Source: Algihabitans albus
Lineage (GTDB): Bacteria; Pseudomonadota; Alphaproteobacteria; Kiloniellales; DSM-21159
Length of the DNA: 64,000 nt
Assembly: GCF_003572205.1 (NCBI RefSeq)
Contig: NZ_QXNY01000005.1
Span: forward strand, 124,001-188,000
Reading direction: 5' to 3'
The notes beneath the pieces are model-generated. The model ran no database searches. It was given only the letters and a program-made list of their open reading frames with translations, and was not told the DNA's origin. Within the stretch, counting starts at the first letter, position 1; the number at the start of each line of letters is the position of its first letter. Positions 52,607-61,167 of the stretch are shown in pieces. Position numbers and translations under genes: made by a program.

Positions 52607-53386
52607 TTGACCTATTGCCTGGGGATTAAGGTTGAGCAGGGGCTCGTGCTGCTCGCCGATGGGCGGATTACCGCCGGGCATCAGGTCAGCAACGCCCGCA
52701 AGGCCACTCTGCATGGCCCCCCGGACGCGCAGGTGGCGATCATGACCTCCGGACTCCGGTCGTTGCGCGACAAGACCTTGGCCTATTTCGATCGCGACCA
52801 ACGCAGGGATCGTAAAACCGGCTTCGGGTCTATGCTTGAGGCGGTCAGTGCCTACAGCGGAGCCCTGCGCGAGGTTGCCGAAGAAGACCGCGAAGCTCTG
52901 GAGCGCTCGGAACTTACTTTCAACCTCAATGCTATCCTGGGCGGTTGCCTGGCAGACGATCCGGAACCGACAATCTTTCTGGTTTATCCGGAAGGCAATT
53001 GGATCGAGATCGACGCCCGAACGCCTTATCTCTCAGTTGGCGCGACCGCCTACGGAAAACCGATCTTGGACCGCGCGCTGAGCTATGCAACCCCGATGCG
53101 GACGGCGCTCAAGCTGGCTTATCTCTCGTTCGATTCGACCCGTTTTTCTTCGGCTGACGTCGGCTATCCGATTGACATGCTCACCTATAGGCAGTCGGAC
53201 CGGATCTGGTCGGAGGCGCAGTACGACTACGACGACTTGAGCCGTCAGCGGCAATGGTGGAACGAGCACATCACCCAGCTTGCCGCCGACATGCCGGACG
53301 GACCCTGGACCCAAGCGCTGCTGGACGACGCAGGAGAGCCGAGCGATGACGAGGGCAAGCGGCTCAGTCTGGTGCGGCAGGACTAA
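52607..53386 (+). CDS. Anbu-type bacterial proteasome-like peptidase
   Basis: A 259-aa protein of the Anbu (ancestral beta-subunit) family. The mature N-terminus is Thr after the initiator, TYCLGIKVEQG; catalytic residues are Thr1, Asp17 (LLADGR) and a lysine near position 31. GSMLEAVSAY, VGATAYGKPIL and SFDSTRFSSADVGYPIDM are the family blocks. It forms self-assembled rings and cleaves peptides in other bacteria. The start is TTG at 52607. Anbu genes usually sit with a transglutaminase-like, an alpha-E and an ATP-grasp gene; none of these is nearby. Confidence 0.9.
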   Translation: MTYCLGIKVEQGLVLLADGRITAGHQVSNARKATLHGPPDAQVAIMTSGLRSLRDKTLAYFDRDQRRDRKTGFGSMLEAVSAYSGALREVAEEDREALERSELTFNLNAILGGCLADDPEPTIFLVYPEGNWIEIDARTPYLSVGATAYGKPILDRALSYATPMRTALKLAYLSFDSTRFSSADVGYPIDMLTYRQSDRIWSEAQYDYDDLSRQRQWWNEHITQLAADMPDGPWTQALLDDAGEPSDDEGKRLSLVRQD

Positions 53387-54335
53387 CGACCGGCTTCGGC
53401 TGCCCGCCGTCTTGCTTCAAGCCACGACGGTATCGCCGAGATCCCGGTATCACTAATCCGGTGTCTAGCTGAGCCCTGAAGTCTCCGGCGCGTGTCGACG
53501 TCACCTGCCGGATACGGTTGTGCGCGACGATCCAAGACCGATGGATGCGTAGGAAGCCGAAGGGACGCGTCGCAACCTCGACCTCGGCCAGAGTCGCACG
53601 CACCAGAAGCGGAGTGGCGCTCTCTCGCAGAAGTTCGACATAGTTGCCTGCTGCCTTCACCGCCAGCAGGCTCGCTGGATCGATCGCCAAACTCTGTCCG
53701 CCGTCGTGCAAAATCAGAACTTTCGGCGTAGAGCGATCCTCGCTCTCTCCAGCTTTTAGAGACAGACCGCTGGAGTCCCGAAGGCCCCTGGCAGGTCGGC
53801 GCGCGATTCTGCCGCCTGTCTGCATCAGATTGAGAATCGTGACGATCAGCAGGTAGGCGACCAGATCCTTGCGCAGTTCGTAGATCAGTCCCGGCAGCCA
53901 CGGACCGAAGCTGTAGCTGTTGCCGGTCATGGCATAGATGCCCTCGCGCAGGCTTAGCATCGTCGTGATGTGAAGAGCGCTGAAGGCGAGAGCGGCCGCG
54001 GTGTGCAAGAAGACCTGTCGGGCGATTTTGTGGCGGCTCACGGGGTAACGCCGGACAAACCAGACCAGGCCGGGCAGCGCGAGCAGAATGCCTGCCGCAC
54101 TGGTGGCTTCCCAGAGGTAGGGTTTCCAAGGTTCCACGGCTTCGCCGAAACGGGCGGCCTCGGTCAGGCTGGATGCCGCGTTGGTCACTCCGACCGCCGT
54201 CAGCAGTCCGAACCACAGACCCCAAAATCCGAGAGACTGTCCGGACGAGACCGACCGCGTCACATCTTGGAACGACACCTGCTCTCTGCCGCCACCGCTC
54301 GTCCCGGATTTGCCGCCGTTGGTGTCATCGCTCAT
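53364..54335 (-). CDS. Membrane-anchored LytTR-family regulator
   Basis: A 323-aa protein. Four hydrophobic segments lie at about residues 38-60, 72-95, 105-125 and 145-170, followed by a linker and a LytTR DNA-binding domain at about 215-310 (LLAVKAAGNYVELLRE, FLRIHRSWIVAHNRIRQV). There is no receiver domain; it is a membrane-sensing regulator. ATG 54335 was chosen because it gives a normal cytoplasmic start (SDDTN); ATG 54401 and 54398 are alternatives. The 3' end overlaps the Anbu stop by 23 bases. It is divergent from an acyltransferase gene. Confidence 0.88.
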   Translation of the reverse strand: MSDDTNGGKSGTSGGGREQVSFQDVTRSVSSGQSLGFWGLWFGLLTAVGVTNAASSLTEAARFGEAVEPWKPYLWEATSAAGILLALPGLVWFVRRYPVSRHKIARQVFLHTAAALAFSALHITTMLSLREGIYAMTGNSYSFGPWLPGLIYELRKDLVAYLLIVTILNLMQTGGRIARRPARGLRDSSGLSLKAGESEDRSTPKVLILHDGGQSLAIDPASLLAVKAAGNYVELLRESATPLLVRATLAEVEVATRPFGFLRIHRSWIVAHNRIRQVTSTRAGDFRAQLDTGLVIPGSRRYRRGLKQDGGQPKPVVSPAAPD

Positions 54336-54337
54336 AC

Positions 54338-54356
54338 ACCGGCCGTTTCGGCCGGT
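54338..54356. promoter_or_regulatory. Perfect palindrome between LytTR and acyltransferase genes
   Basis: ACCGGCCG-TTT-CGGCCGGT, 8-base perfect arms with a 3-base centre, 2 bases from the LytTR ATG. It lies in a 64-base divergent spacer, so it could be a shared operator or block the LytTR start in mRNA. Confidence 0.5.
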
Positions 54357-54399
54357 TAGTTTGAGCCACGATCGAACAACGGCGGGGCGAAGCGACATC

Positions 54400-55545
54400 A
54401 TGCCTGCGGATCAGCGCAAGTACTTCCTGGATTGGCTGCGCGTTGCAGCCTTCGCACTTCTGATTGTGTACCACATCGGCATGCTCTATGTGCCGTGGGA
54501 TTTTCATGTGAAGAGCGCCTGCATCCTGGAGTGGCTGGCTTGGCCGATGGTCGCGCTCAATCCCTGGCGTCTCGCTCTCCTGTTTTTCATATCTGGCGTC
54601 GCCTGCAGACATCTTCTCGACCGTGAAGGGCCGGGCGCTTTCTTACGAGGCCGCATCACGCGCCTCTTGCCGATTCTGCTCTTGGGGGTGCTGGTGCTCG
54701 TCCCGCCACAGAGCTACCTGGAACTGCGTCAGGATAACGCCATTCCTCCTGGTTTCCTGAGTTTCTGGTTAGGGCACTATCTGGTTGCGGATCAGTCTTT
54801 CGGTATCATTCTGCCAACCTGGAATCATCTTTGGTTCGTCGCCTATCTCCTGGTCTATGCAGCGTTACTCGCCGGCCTGGCAGCGGCGCTGCCGCGCGGG
54901 ATCGAACGCCTCGCCGGGTGGGTCGAGCGGCAGGACCCTTTGGTTCCGCTCCTGGCGGTCGGGCTTTGGTTCGCGGCCGCCAATGTGCTGGCACTCCTGT
55001 TCAGACCCGATACCCATGCTCTGGTGGACGATTGGGCAGCCCATCTGCGTTGGCTCGGCTTGTTCCTGGCCGGCATTCTGCTGGCTAAATCGGGCGTCTG
55101 GAACTACCTGGAGGCGCGACGTCGGCCTCTGGCGCGAGCCGCAGTCCTCTGCATGGCTGGATTTCTAGCGCTCCGCTATGGCTTGCGTGCGGGACTGGTG
55201 CCTGACGTCTGGAGGCTGCCCCTCTACGGCACTGCGGCGGCGATCTTCGGTTGGACGATGATTCTCGCCCTCTGCGGTCTGACAAAAGCTTGGTTCGATC
55301 GACCTTCGCCACTGTTGCGTTATCTGACTCGGGCGATCCTGCCGTTCTATGCCTTGCACCAGACTGTCTTGATTCTGCTCGCCGTCGCTCTCTTCGCTTG
55401 CCAACTTCCGGTGCTGGCCGAGATGCCGCTTCTTTTCATCCTGACGCTTGCGGCAAGCTGGGTGCTTTACGAACTCGCAATCCGGAAGAACCGGCTGTTC
55501 GGACCTCTGTTCGGCCTCGGACAGCGGGCGCAGGCCCAACGCTAG
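54400..55545 (+). CDS. Acyltransferase 3 family membrane protein
   Basis: A 381-aa integral membrane protein with about ten hydrophobic segments. It starts with RKYFLDWLRVAAFALLIVYH, the diagnostic N-terminal helix with the catalytic-type YH, and has FFISGVACRH in helix two. The family transfers acyl groups (acetyl, succinyl) to sugars or glucans on the periplasmic side; OpgC-like activity on glucans is a possibility. It is divergent from the LytTR gene, a pairing that suggests regulation by it. Confidence 0.85.
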   Translation: MPADQRKYFLDWLRVAAFALLIVYHIGMLYVPWDFHVKSACILEWLAWPMVALNPWRLALLFFISGVACRHLLDREGPGAFLRGRITRLLPILLLGVLVLVPPQSYLELRQDNAIPPGFLSFWLGHYLVADQSFGIILPTWNHLWFVAYLLVYAALLAGLAAALPRGIERLAGWVERQDPLVPLLAVGLWFAAANVLALLFRPDTHALVDDWAAHLRWLGLFLAGILLAKSGVWNYLEARRRPLARAAVLCMAGFLALRYGLRAGLVPDVWRLPLYGTAAAIFGWTMILALCGLTKAWFDRPSPLLRYLTRAILPFYALHQTVLILLAVALFACQLPVLAEMPLLFILTLAASWVLYELAIRKNRLFGPLFGLGQRAQAQR

Positions 55546-55691
55546 CGACGGCGAAGGAAAAAGTGGCAGCGACGGCGGTTCCGAAGACCTCGCCGGTCGC
55601 CGGCAAGTCATCCCTTTTTTCGTTAGGCGAATTCGATCTCGAAACTTTGCCAAAATAATGTTGTAAATGATAGGAAAATGCTACCTATGCG

Positions 55692-56492
55692 CTATGGCTT
55701 TACAAGCTGGCGGGCGATTGCCTCGATGTCCTGAGCGGCGGGCGTATTGGGGTGGCGCACCAGAAGTGCAGCCTGGTGTCTAATCGCTTCGCGTACGTAG
55801 GGATCGCGCCGTACAATGCCGGCCAGGGGCGGAGAGATCTTGAGGAAGTTTTCACAAGCCTTGCGCAATGTGGCGTAGGTTCTTTCGCCTTCCGCCCTGT
55901 CGCCGGCCATATTGACGACTACGCGCAAGTCGGCACCCGTATTGCTCATCGTCAGTAGCTTGATGAAGGCATAGGCATCCGTCATAGCCGTGGGCTCGTC
56001 GCTCGTAATCACGAGACAGGTCTTGGCGCGCGACGCCAGGAAGCGGACGGTCCGGTCCACTCCGGCGCCGAGATCCAGCAAGACGCGATCGTAGCGCTCG
56101 GAGAGCTGGCTGAGGTCGGCCGTCAGTCGGCCAAGCCGCGGCGGCTCCAGTGCGGCGAGATTGCCGGACCCCGAGCGCCCGGCAATCACCGAGAATCCGC
56201 AGCTCTCCACAGTCTGTGCGGCCGTCTCCAGGGCGTAGCGCCCTTGCAGGACACCGCCGAGGTCGTATTCCGGGACCAGTCCGAGCTGGACATCCACGTT
56301 GGCCAGGCCGAGATCGCCGTCGAACAGCAGTGCGCGCTGCCCGAGCTGGGCGAAGGCGGTCGCGAGACCGATCGAAAGCCAGGTCTTGCCGACGCCGCCT
56401 TTACCGGAGGCGACAGCGATCATGTTCGCCACCGGTCCCGTCTGGACGACCGTCGACGCGCTGGGGGTGACTCGGGAAGTGGCGGAGGTCAT
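55692..56492 (-). CDS. flhG: MinD-like ATPase FlhG (FleN)
   Basis: A 266-aa ParA/MinD family ATPase that sets flagellar number and position with FlhF. It has the deviant Walker A SGKGGVGKT near residue 31, DGDLGLANVDVQLGL, and the DLGAGVD switch. The ATG at 56492 overlaps the flhF stop by 4 bases. It ends the flagellar chain flhA-flhF-flhG on the minus strand. Confidence 0.93.
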   Translation of the reverse strand: MTSATSRVTPSASTVVQTGPVANMIAVASGKGGVGKTWLSIGLATAFAQLGQRALLFDGDLGLANVDVQLGLVPEYDLGGVLQGRYALETAAQTVESCGFSVIAGRSGSGNLAALEPPRLGRLTADLSQLSERYDRVLLDLGAGVDRTVRFLASRAKTCLVITSDEPTAMTDAYAFIKLLTMSNTGADLRVVVNMAGDRAEGERTYATLRKACENFLKISPPLAGIVRRDPYVREAIRHQAALLVRHPNTPAAQDIEAIARQLVKP

Positions 56493-57487
56493 TGGAAGGT
56501 TCCAGTCGCGGGCAGAAAGTCGTCGTCGGTCGCCGCCTGACGGCTCCAATGCGGAGCCAGCAGCTTGGCGAGACCGCGCGGCGACAAGGGGCTGAGGCCG
56601 GAGCCGAGGCTGGGCGATACGCCGCCGGCCATGATCGAGAGTTGCGCGGCTTGAGCCGCCGCCAGAATGCCGCCAAAGCGCCGGGCGGCATCGAGACGCG
56701 TGGGCACGAAGAGGCGCGCCCCGACCTCGGCGAAGGCCAGAGCGCTCTCCGCGGCCTCCAGCGCGTCGCCGCCGGCTGGCTGGACCAAGAGGCCCAGGGC
56801 ATCGGCCGCCTGCACGACGCCGGCCAGCGCGCTGAGCTCATCGGCGACGAAGGGATTCGCCCCCATGGTATCGATCACGATCAGCCGGTCGCTCGGGATC
56901 TTCGCGACGACCCCGGACAGATGCGACGCGGTCTCGGCGAAGGAGAGGGGGACACCCAAGGCCCCCGCGAAGGCGGTCACCTGCTCGCGGGCTCCGGCGC
57001 TCACCGTGTCCATCGAAATCAGGTGCGCTGCCTGCCCGGCCAGCCGGGCTTGGGCGCAGAGCTTTGCGGCGGTCGCCGTCTTGCCGGCGCCCGGCGGTCC
57101 CATCATCAACAGCGGAGCGGGCTTCGCCTGGCCAGCCTTGCGAAAGCGCAGGGGAGCGAAGTCGAACACGCTGACCAGGGCGGTGACCAGCATCTCTTCC
57201 TGGTCGCTTGCTCCGGCGTGAACCGCGGCGTTCAGAAGGCGGTCGGCGAGGCCGTTGGGAACGCGATGCGCCTCCAGCAGCTCGGCCAGTTCGGTCACCC
57301 ATTCGGCCGCCGTCCGGCGGGCCTGCTGCTCGAGCTCCGGCGAGAACTCGTCGTCGAGCGCCGCCGTCACTTTAACGGCTCCGTCGATCTCCTGAGTTGA
57401 GAGAATGACGGCGTCGTCGCCCAGGCGTTCGCGTACGAGAGCCATGGTCTCGGGCAGCGTCTTGGAAGTGAAGGTTTTCAGTCGCAT
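56489..57487 (-). CDS. flhF: Flagellar SRP-like GTPase FlhF
   Basis: A 332-aa GTPase that places the polar flagellum. It starts MRLKTFTSKTLPETMALVRERLG; the GTP-binding G1 loop is GPPGAGKTATAAKLCAQ near residue 130, with a DTMGANPF switch further on. It is shorter than the 380-430 aa of many polar flagellates, mainly in the linker between the B and N domains. It follows flhA by 36 bases and overlaps flhG. Confidence 0.93.
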   Translation of the reverse strand: MRLKTFTSKTLPETMALVRERLGDDAVILSTQEIDGAVKVTAALDDEFSPELEQQARRTAAEWVTELAELLEAHRVPNGLADRLLNAAVHAGASDQEEMLVTALVSVFDFAPLRFRKAGQAKPAPLLMMGPPGAGKTATAAKLCAQARLAGQAAHLISMDTVSAGAREQVTAFAGALGVPLSFAETASHLSGVVAKIPSDRLIVIDTMGANPFVADELSALAGVVQAADALGLLVQPAGGDALEAAESALAFAEVGARLFVPTRLDAARRFGGILAAAQAAQLSIMAGGVSPSLGSGLSPLSPRGLAKLLAPHWSRQAATDDDFLPATGTFQ

Positions 57488-57523
57488 CAGGCGGCTGGGT
57501 CCTTTGCGGGCCGATTGGGAGCG

Positions 57524-59650
57524 TTAGACTTGGCCAACGGTCTTCAACTTGGCCTTGGGATGGATCTCGTTCTGACTCAAAACCATGGTCTGCGGTCGGA
57601 AGCGTTCGACGATCGAGCGGACGTAGGGGCGTACGCTCGGGCTCGTCAGCAAGGCCGGACTCTCACCCAGCATCGATTGCCGCTCGAAGGTCTGGCGCAC
57701 GTTGGAGATGAACTCCTGCAACTTGGAAGGTGGCATCGCCAGGTGCTTCTCCTCACCGTCGCCCACCAGGGCTTCCGCGAAGGCTTGCTCCCAGTTCGGC
57801 GAAAGCGTCACCAACGGGAGCAACCCGTCCTGCGTGGCTGCGGCATTGGAGATCTGACGTGCCAGGCGGGCGCGAACATGCTCGGTGATGTTCAGCACGT
57901 TACGCGTATAGCCGCAGGCCTCCTGAATGCCTTCCAGGATGGTCGGCAGATCACGGATCGAGATACGCTCGCCGAGCAGGTTCTGCAGGACACGCTGCAC
58001 GCCGCCGACGGAGATGGTATTCGGAATCAGGTCTTCGACCAGCTTCTTCTGATCGCCTTCCAGCTCGTCCAGCAGCTTCTGTGTCTCTGCATAGGACAGC
58101 AGTTCGGCCATGTTGTCCTTCACCACCTCGGTCAGGTGGGTCGTGATCACTGTGTTGGGGTCGACCACTGTGTAGCCGCGGAACAGCGCTTCCTCGCGGG
58201 CCGACTCTTCGACCCACATGGCCGGCAGTCCAAAGGTCGGCTCGACGGTTTCCTCGCCGGGCAGGGAGATCTGGTCGCCGCGCGGATCCATGATCATCAG
58301 ATGTCCGGGCCGCAGCTCGCCGTCGCCGGCCTCGATCTCCTTGATGCGGATCACGTAACTGTTCGGGGTCAGTTGCAGATTGTCCTGAATGCGCACCGAC
58401 GGCAGGACGAAGCCCGCCTCCTGTGCAAGCTGCCGGCGCAGCGCCTTGATCTGATCCGTCAGCCGACGGCCGCCCTCGGCGCTCAGCAGGCTCAGCAGGC
58501 CATAGCCCAGCTCCAGTCGGACCTGATCGATCTGCAGTGCCTGGGCGATCGGCTCCTCCGCCGAGGGTTCCGGAGGCGCGGCCGCCGCTTCGGCGTCGAC
58601 CCTTTGCTGTTCCTCGCTCGAGTTGCGCTTGTAAAGCATCCAAGCAGCGCCGCCGCCGAGCGCGGCGAGCGATGCGAAGGGAAAGAAGGGAACACCCGGC
58701 AGCAAGGCCAAGGCCAGCATCAGGACGGCCGCGAGGCCGAGGGCCTTGGGGTAGCCACCGAGTTGACCGAACAGCGCTTCATCCGCCGAACCGATCGCCG
58801 AGGCCTTTGATACCAGCAGACCGGCGCCCGTGGAGACGATGAGAGCCGGGATCTGCGAAACCAGACCATCGCCGACCGTCAAGACGGTGTAGTTCTCGGC
58901 GGCCTCGCCGAAGGAAAGATCCATCTGGGCGACGCCGATGACGATGCCGCCGATGACGTTGATGAAGGTGATGAGCAAGCCGGCGATGGCGTCGCCGCGC
59001 ACGAACTTCGAGGCGCCGTCCATGGCGCCGTAGAAGTTGCTTTCGTCCTCCAGCTCCTTGCGCCGACGTCGGGCTTCGCCCTCGTCGATCAGGCCGGCGG
59101 ACAGATCGGCGTCGATCGCCATCTGCTTACCAGGCATGGCGTCCAGGCTGAAGCGGGCGGAGACCTCGGCGATACGTCCCGAACCCTTCGTGATCACCAT
59201 GAAGTTCACGATGATCAGGATCGCAAAAACGATGATGCCGATAACGAAGTTGCCGCCCATCACGAAGTTGCCGAAGGCTTCGATCACCTCACCGGCGGCG
59301 TCGGTGCCCTCGTGGCCGTCACTCAGGATGAGGCGCGTCGAGGCGAGGTTCAGCGCCAGCCGCAGCATCGTGGCGATCAGCAGAACCGTGGGGAAGGAAC
59401 TGAAGTCGAGCGCGCGGTTGATGAAGAGCACGACCATCAGCACCAGCACCGAGAAGGTCATGGAGATCGCAAGCGAGATGTCGAGCAGCCAGGACGGCAT
59501 GGGCAGGATGAGCACCACGAGGATGCACACCACGCCCAACGCCAGGGCGACGTCGCCATGTTTGAGAGCTTCCGTAAAGCCGCCCGCAATGCGGCCGCCC
59601 GCCTTGCTGTTCAGCAGGCCGCGGCCGCCCGACTCGCTCGTATCCGCCAT
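57524..59650 (-). CDS. flhA: Flagellar export protein FlhA
   Basis: A 708-aa membrane component of the type III export gate. About eight transmembrane segments lie in residues 30-340, including LDISLAISMTFSVLVLMVVLFINRALDFSSFPT as two conserved motifs and the FHIPEP region EVSARFSLDAMPGKQMAIDADLSAGL. The cytoplasmic domain (about 370-700) docks substrates and chaperones. Length is standard. Confidence 0.96.
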   Translation of the reverse strand: MADTSESGGRGLLNSKAGGRIAGGFTEALKHGDVALALGVVCILVVLILPMPSWLLDISLAISMTFSVLVLMVVLFINRALDFSSFPTVLLIATMLRLALNLASTRLILSDGHEGTDAAGEVIEAFGNFVMGGNFVIGIIVFAILIIVNFMVITKGSGRIAEVSARFSLDAMPGKQMAIDADLSAGLIDEGEARRRRKELEDESNFYGAMDGASKFVRGDAIAGLLITFINVIGGIVIGVAQMDLSFGEAAENYTVLTVGDGLVSQIPALIVSTGAGLLVSKASAIGSADEALFGQLGGYPKALGLAAVLMLALALLPGVPFFPFASLAALGGGAAWMLYKRNSSEEQQRVDAEAAAAPPEPSAEEPIAQALQIDQVRLELGYGLLSLLSAEGGRRLTDQIKALRRQLAQEAGFVLPSVRIQDNLQLTPNSYVIRIKEIEAGDGELRPGHLMIMDPRGDQISLPGEETVEPTFGLPAMWVEESAREEALFRGYTVVDPNTVITTHLTEVVKDNMAELLSYAETQKLLDELEGDQKKLVEDLIPNTISVGGVQRVLQNLLGERISIRDLPTILEGIQEACGYTRNVLNITEHVRARLARQISNAAATQDGLLPLVTLSPNWEQAFAEALVGDGEEKHLAMPPSKLQEFISNVRQTFERQSMLGESPALLTSPSVRPYVRSIVERFRPQTMVLSQNEIHPKAKLKTVGQV

Positions 59651-59679
59651 TGTCGCCTTTCCGCGCTATCGGGACCGGG

Positions 59680-61104
59680 TTAGCTGGCCGTACGAGCTTC
59701 GCTCTCGCCCGGCATCGGCACGGTGATGCCGTCCTGGGTATAGAGCTTCAGCTTGTTACGCAGGGTGCGGATCGAGATGCCGAGGATGTTGGCCGCATGG
59801 GTGCGGTTGCCCAGGCAGTGTTCCAAGGTATCGATGATCAGATCACGCTCGACCTCGGCGACGGTCTTGCCGACCAGACGACCCAGTTGAAGGCCGGTGG
59901 CGTCGTCCAGTTCCGAGTCGTTCGCAACGGGCAAGGGAGTGGGAGAGCCGGTCACGATCGAGGCGGTGGAAGCGGCCTTCACCGCGGGACTCTCCGGTGC
60001 CAGCTTGCCTCCGGTCAGAACGATCGATGCGGGTGTGATCCGGCCGTCGCGCGCCAGCAGGACGGCGCGATGCATGGTGTTCTCCAGCTCGCGGACGTTG
60101 CCGCGCCAGTAGTGGCTGGCCAGGACGTCGCGGGCCTCGGGCGTGAACAGCGGCTTCGGTACGTCGTTCGCTTTGCTGTACTTGCGTACGAAATGGTCGG
60201 CCAAAACCTGGATGTCCTGGGGCCGTGTGCGAAGGGCCGGCATCTCGATCGCGACGACGTTGAGGCGGAAGTAGAGGTCCTCGCGGAAGGCGCCGCTCCG
60301 GACCTCGTCCTCCAGATCGCGGTTGGAGGTGGCGAGCAGGCGAATGTCGACCTTGATCGGATGCGTACCGCCGACGCGATCGATCTCCCGTTCCTGAACC
60401 GCGCGGAGCAGCTTGGCCTGAAGCCGCGGATGCATCTCGCTGATTTCATCCAGCAGGAGCGTACCGCCGTCGGCCTCTTCGAACTTGCCGATGCGCCGGG
60501 CGAGGGCGCCTGTAAAGGCGCCCTTCTCATGCCCGAACAATTCGGACTCCAACAGATTTTCGGGAATGGCTGCGCAGTTGACCGACACGAAGGTCTTGGC
60601 GGCGCGCTTCGACTTGGTGTGGATGTAGCGCGCCATCACCTCCTTGCCGGTTCCCGACTCTCCGGTGATCAGCACGCTGGCCTGGCTACCGGCGACCTGT
60701 TCCGCGAGACTCAGGACTTCAGCCATCTTCGGATCGGCGTAGATGAAGGCCGTGGTCTCTTCGGCGACCGCCGCCAGAACAGCGGCGATCAGCTCCGCGT
60801 CCGGGGGAAGGGGAACATACTCTTTCGCTCCCGCGCGAATGGCGGCGGCGGCTTTTTCCGGATCGGCGCGGACACCGCACGCGATCACGGGAATTGCGAT
60901 CCGCTCCTGCGCCAAGGCCTTGACCATATCGCCGACGTCCAAGCTGACGTCGATCATCAAAAGATCGGCGCCACGACCCGCACGCAGCGAGTCCATAGCC
61001 TGATCGATGTCGTCCACATGCGCGACTTTTGCGCCGCGTTCGAGCGCGATCTTGCCGGCGCTGGCAATGTGGCCGTCCAGGCTGCCCACGATCAAAAGAC
61101 GCAT
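59680..61104 (-). CDS. flbD: Sigma-54 activator FlbD (flagellar)
   Basis: A 474-aa regulator with a receiver-like domain (1-115), a sigma-54 interaction AAA+ domain (about 135-365) and a C-terminal Fis-type HTH. Walker A GESGTGKE and GAFTGA, the loop contacting sigma-54, are intact. The receiver lacks the paired acidic residues and the conserved lysine (YVPLPP), so it is degenerate. In Caulobacter FlbD works with FliX and sigma-54 for class III/IV flagellar genes. It sits between motA and flhA in this block. Confidence 0.93.
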   Translation of the reverse strand: MRLLIVGSLDGHIASAGKIALERGAKVAHVDDIDQAMDSLRAGRGADLLMIDVSLDVGDMVKALAQERIAIPVIACGVRADPEKAAAAIRAGAKEYVPLPPDAELIAAVLAAVAEETTAFIYADPKMAEVLSLAEQVAGSQASVLITGESGTGKEVMARYIHTKSKRAAKTFVSVNCAAIPENLLESELFGHEKGAFTGALARRIGKFEEADGGTLLLDEISEMHPRLQAKLLRAVQEREIDRVGGTHPIKVDIRLLATSNRDLEDEVRSGAFREDLYFRLNVVAIEMPALRTRPQDIQVLADHFVRKYSKANDVPKPLFTPEARDVLASHYWRGNVRELENTMHRAVLLARDGRITPASIVLTGGKLAPESPAVKAASTASIVTGSPTPLPVANDSELDDATGLQLGRLVGKTVAEVERDLIIDTLEHCLGNRTHAANILGISIRTLRNKLKLYTQDGITVPMPGESEARTAS

Positions 61105-61167
61105 TGTCCCAATACTCCTCTAAGAACCGGCGCTCAGTGTCGGGCCGGTCTCCGTCTCGCTTATGGT

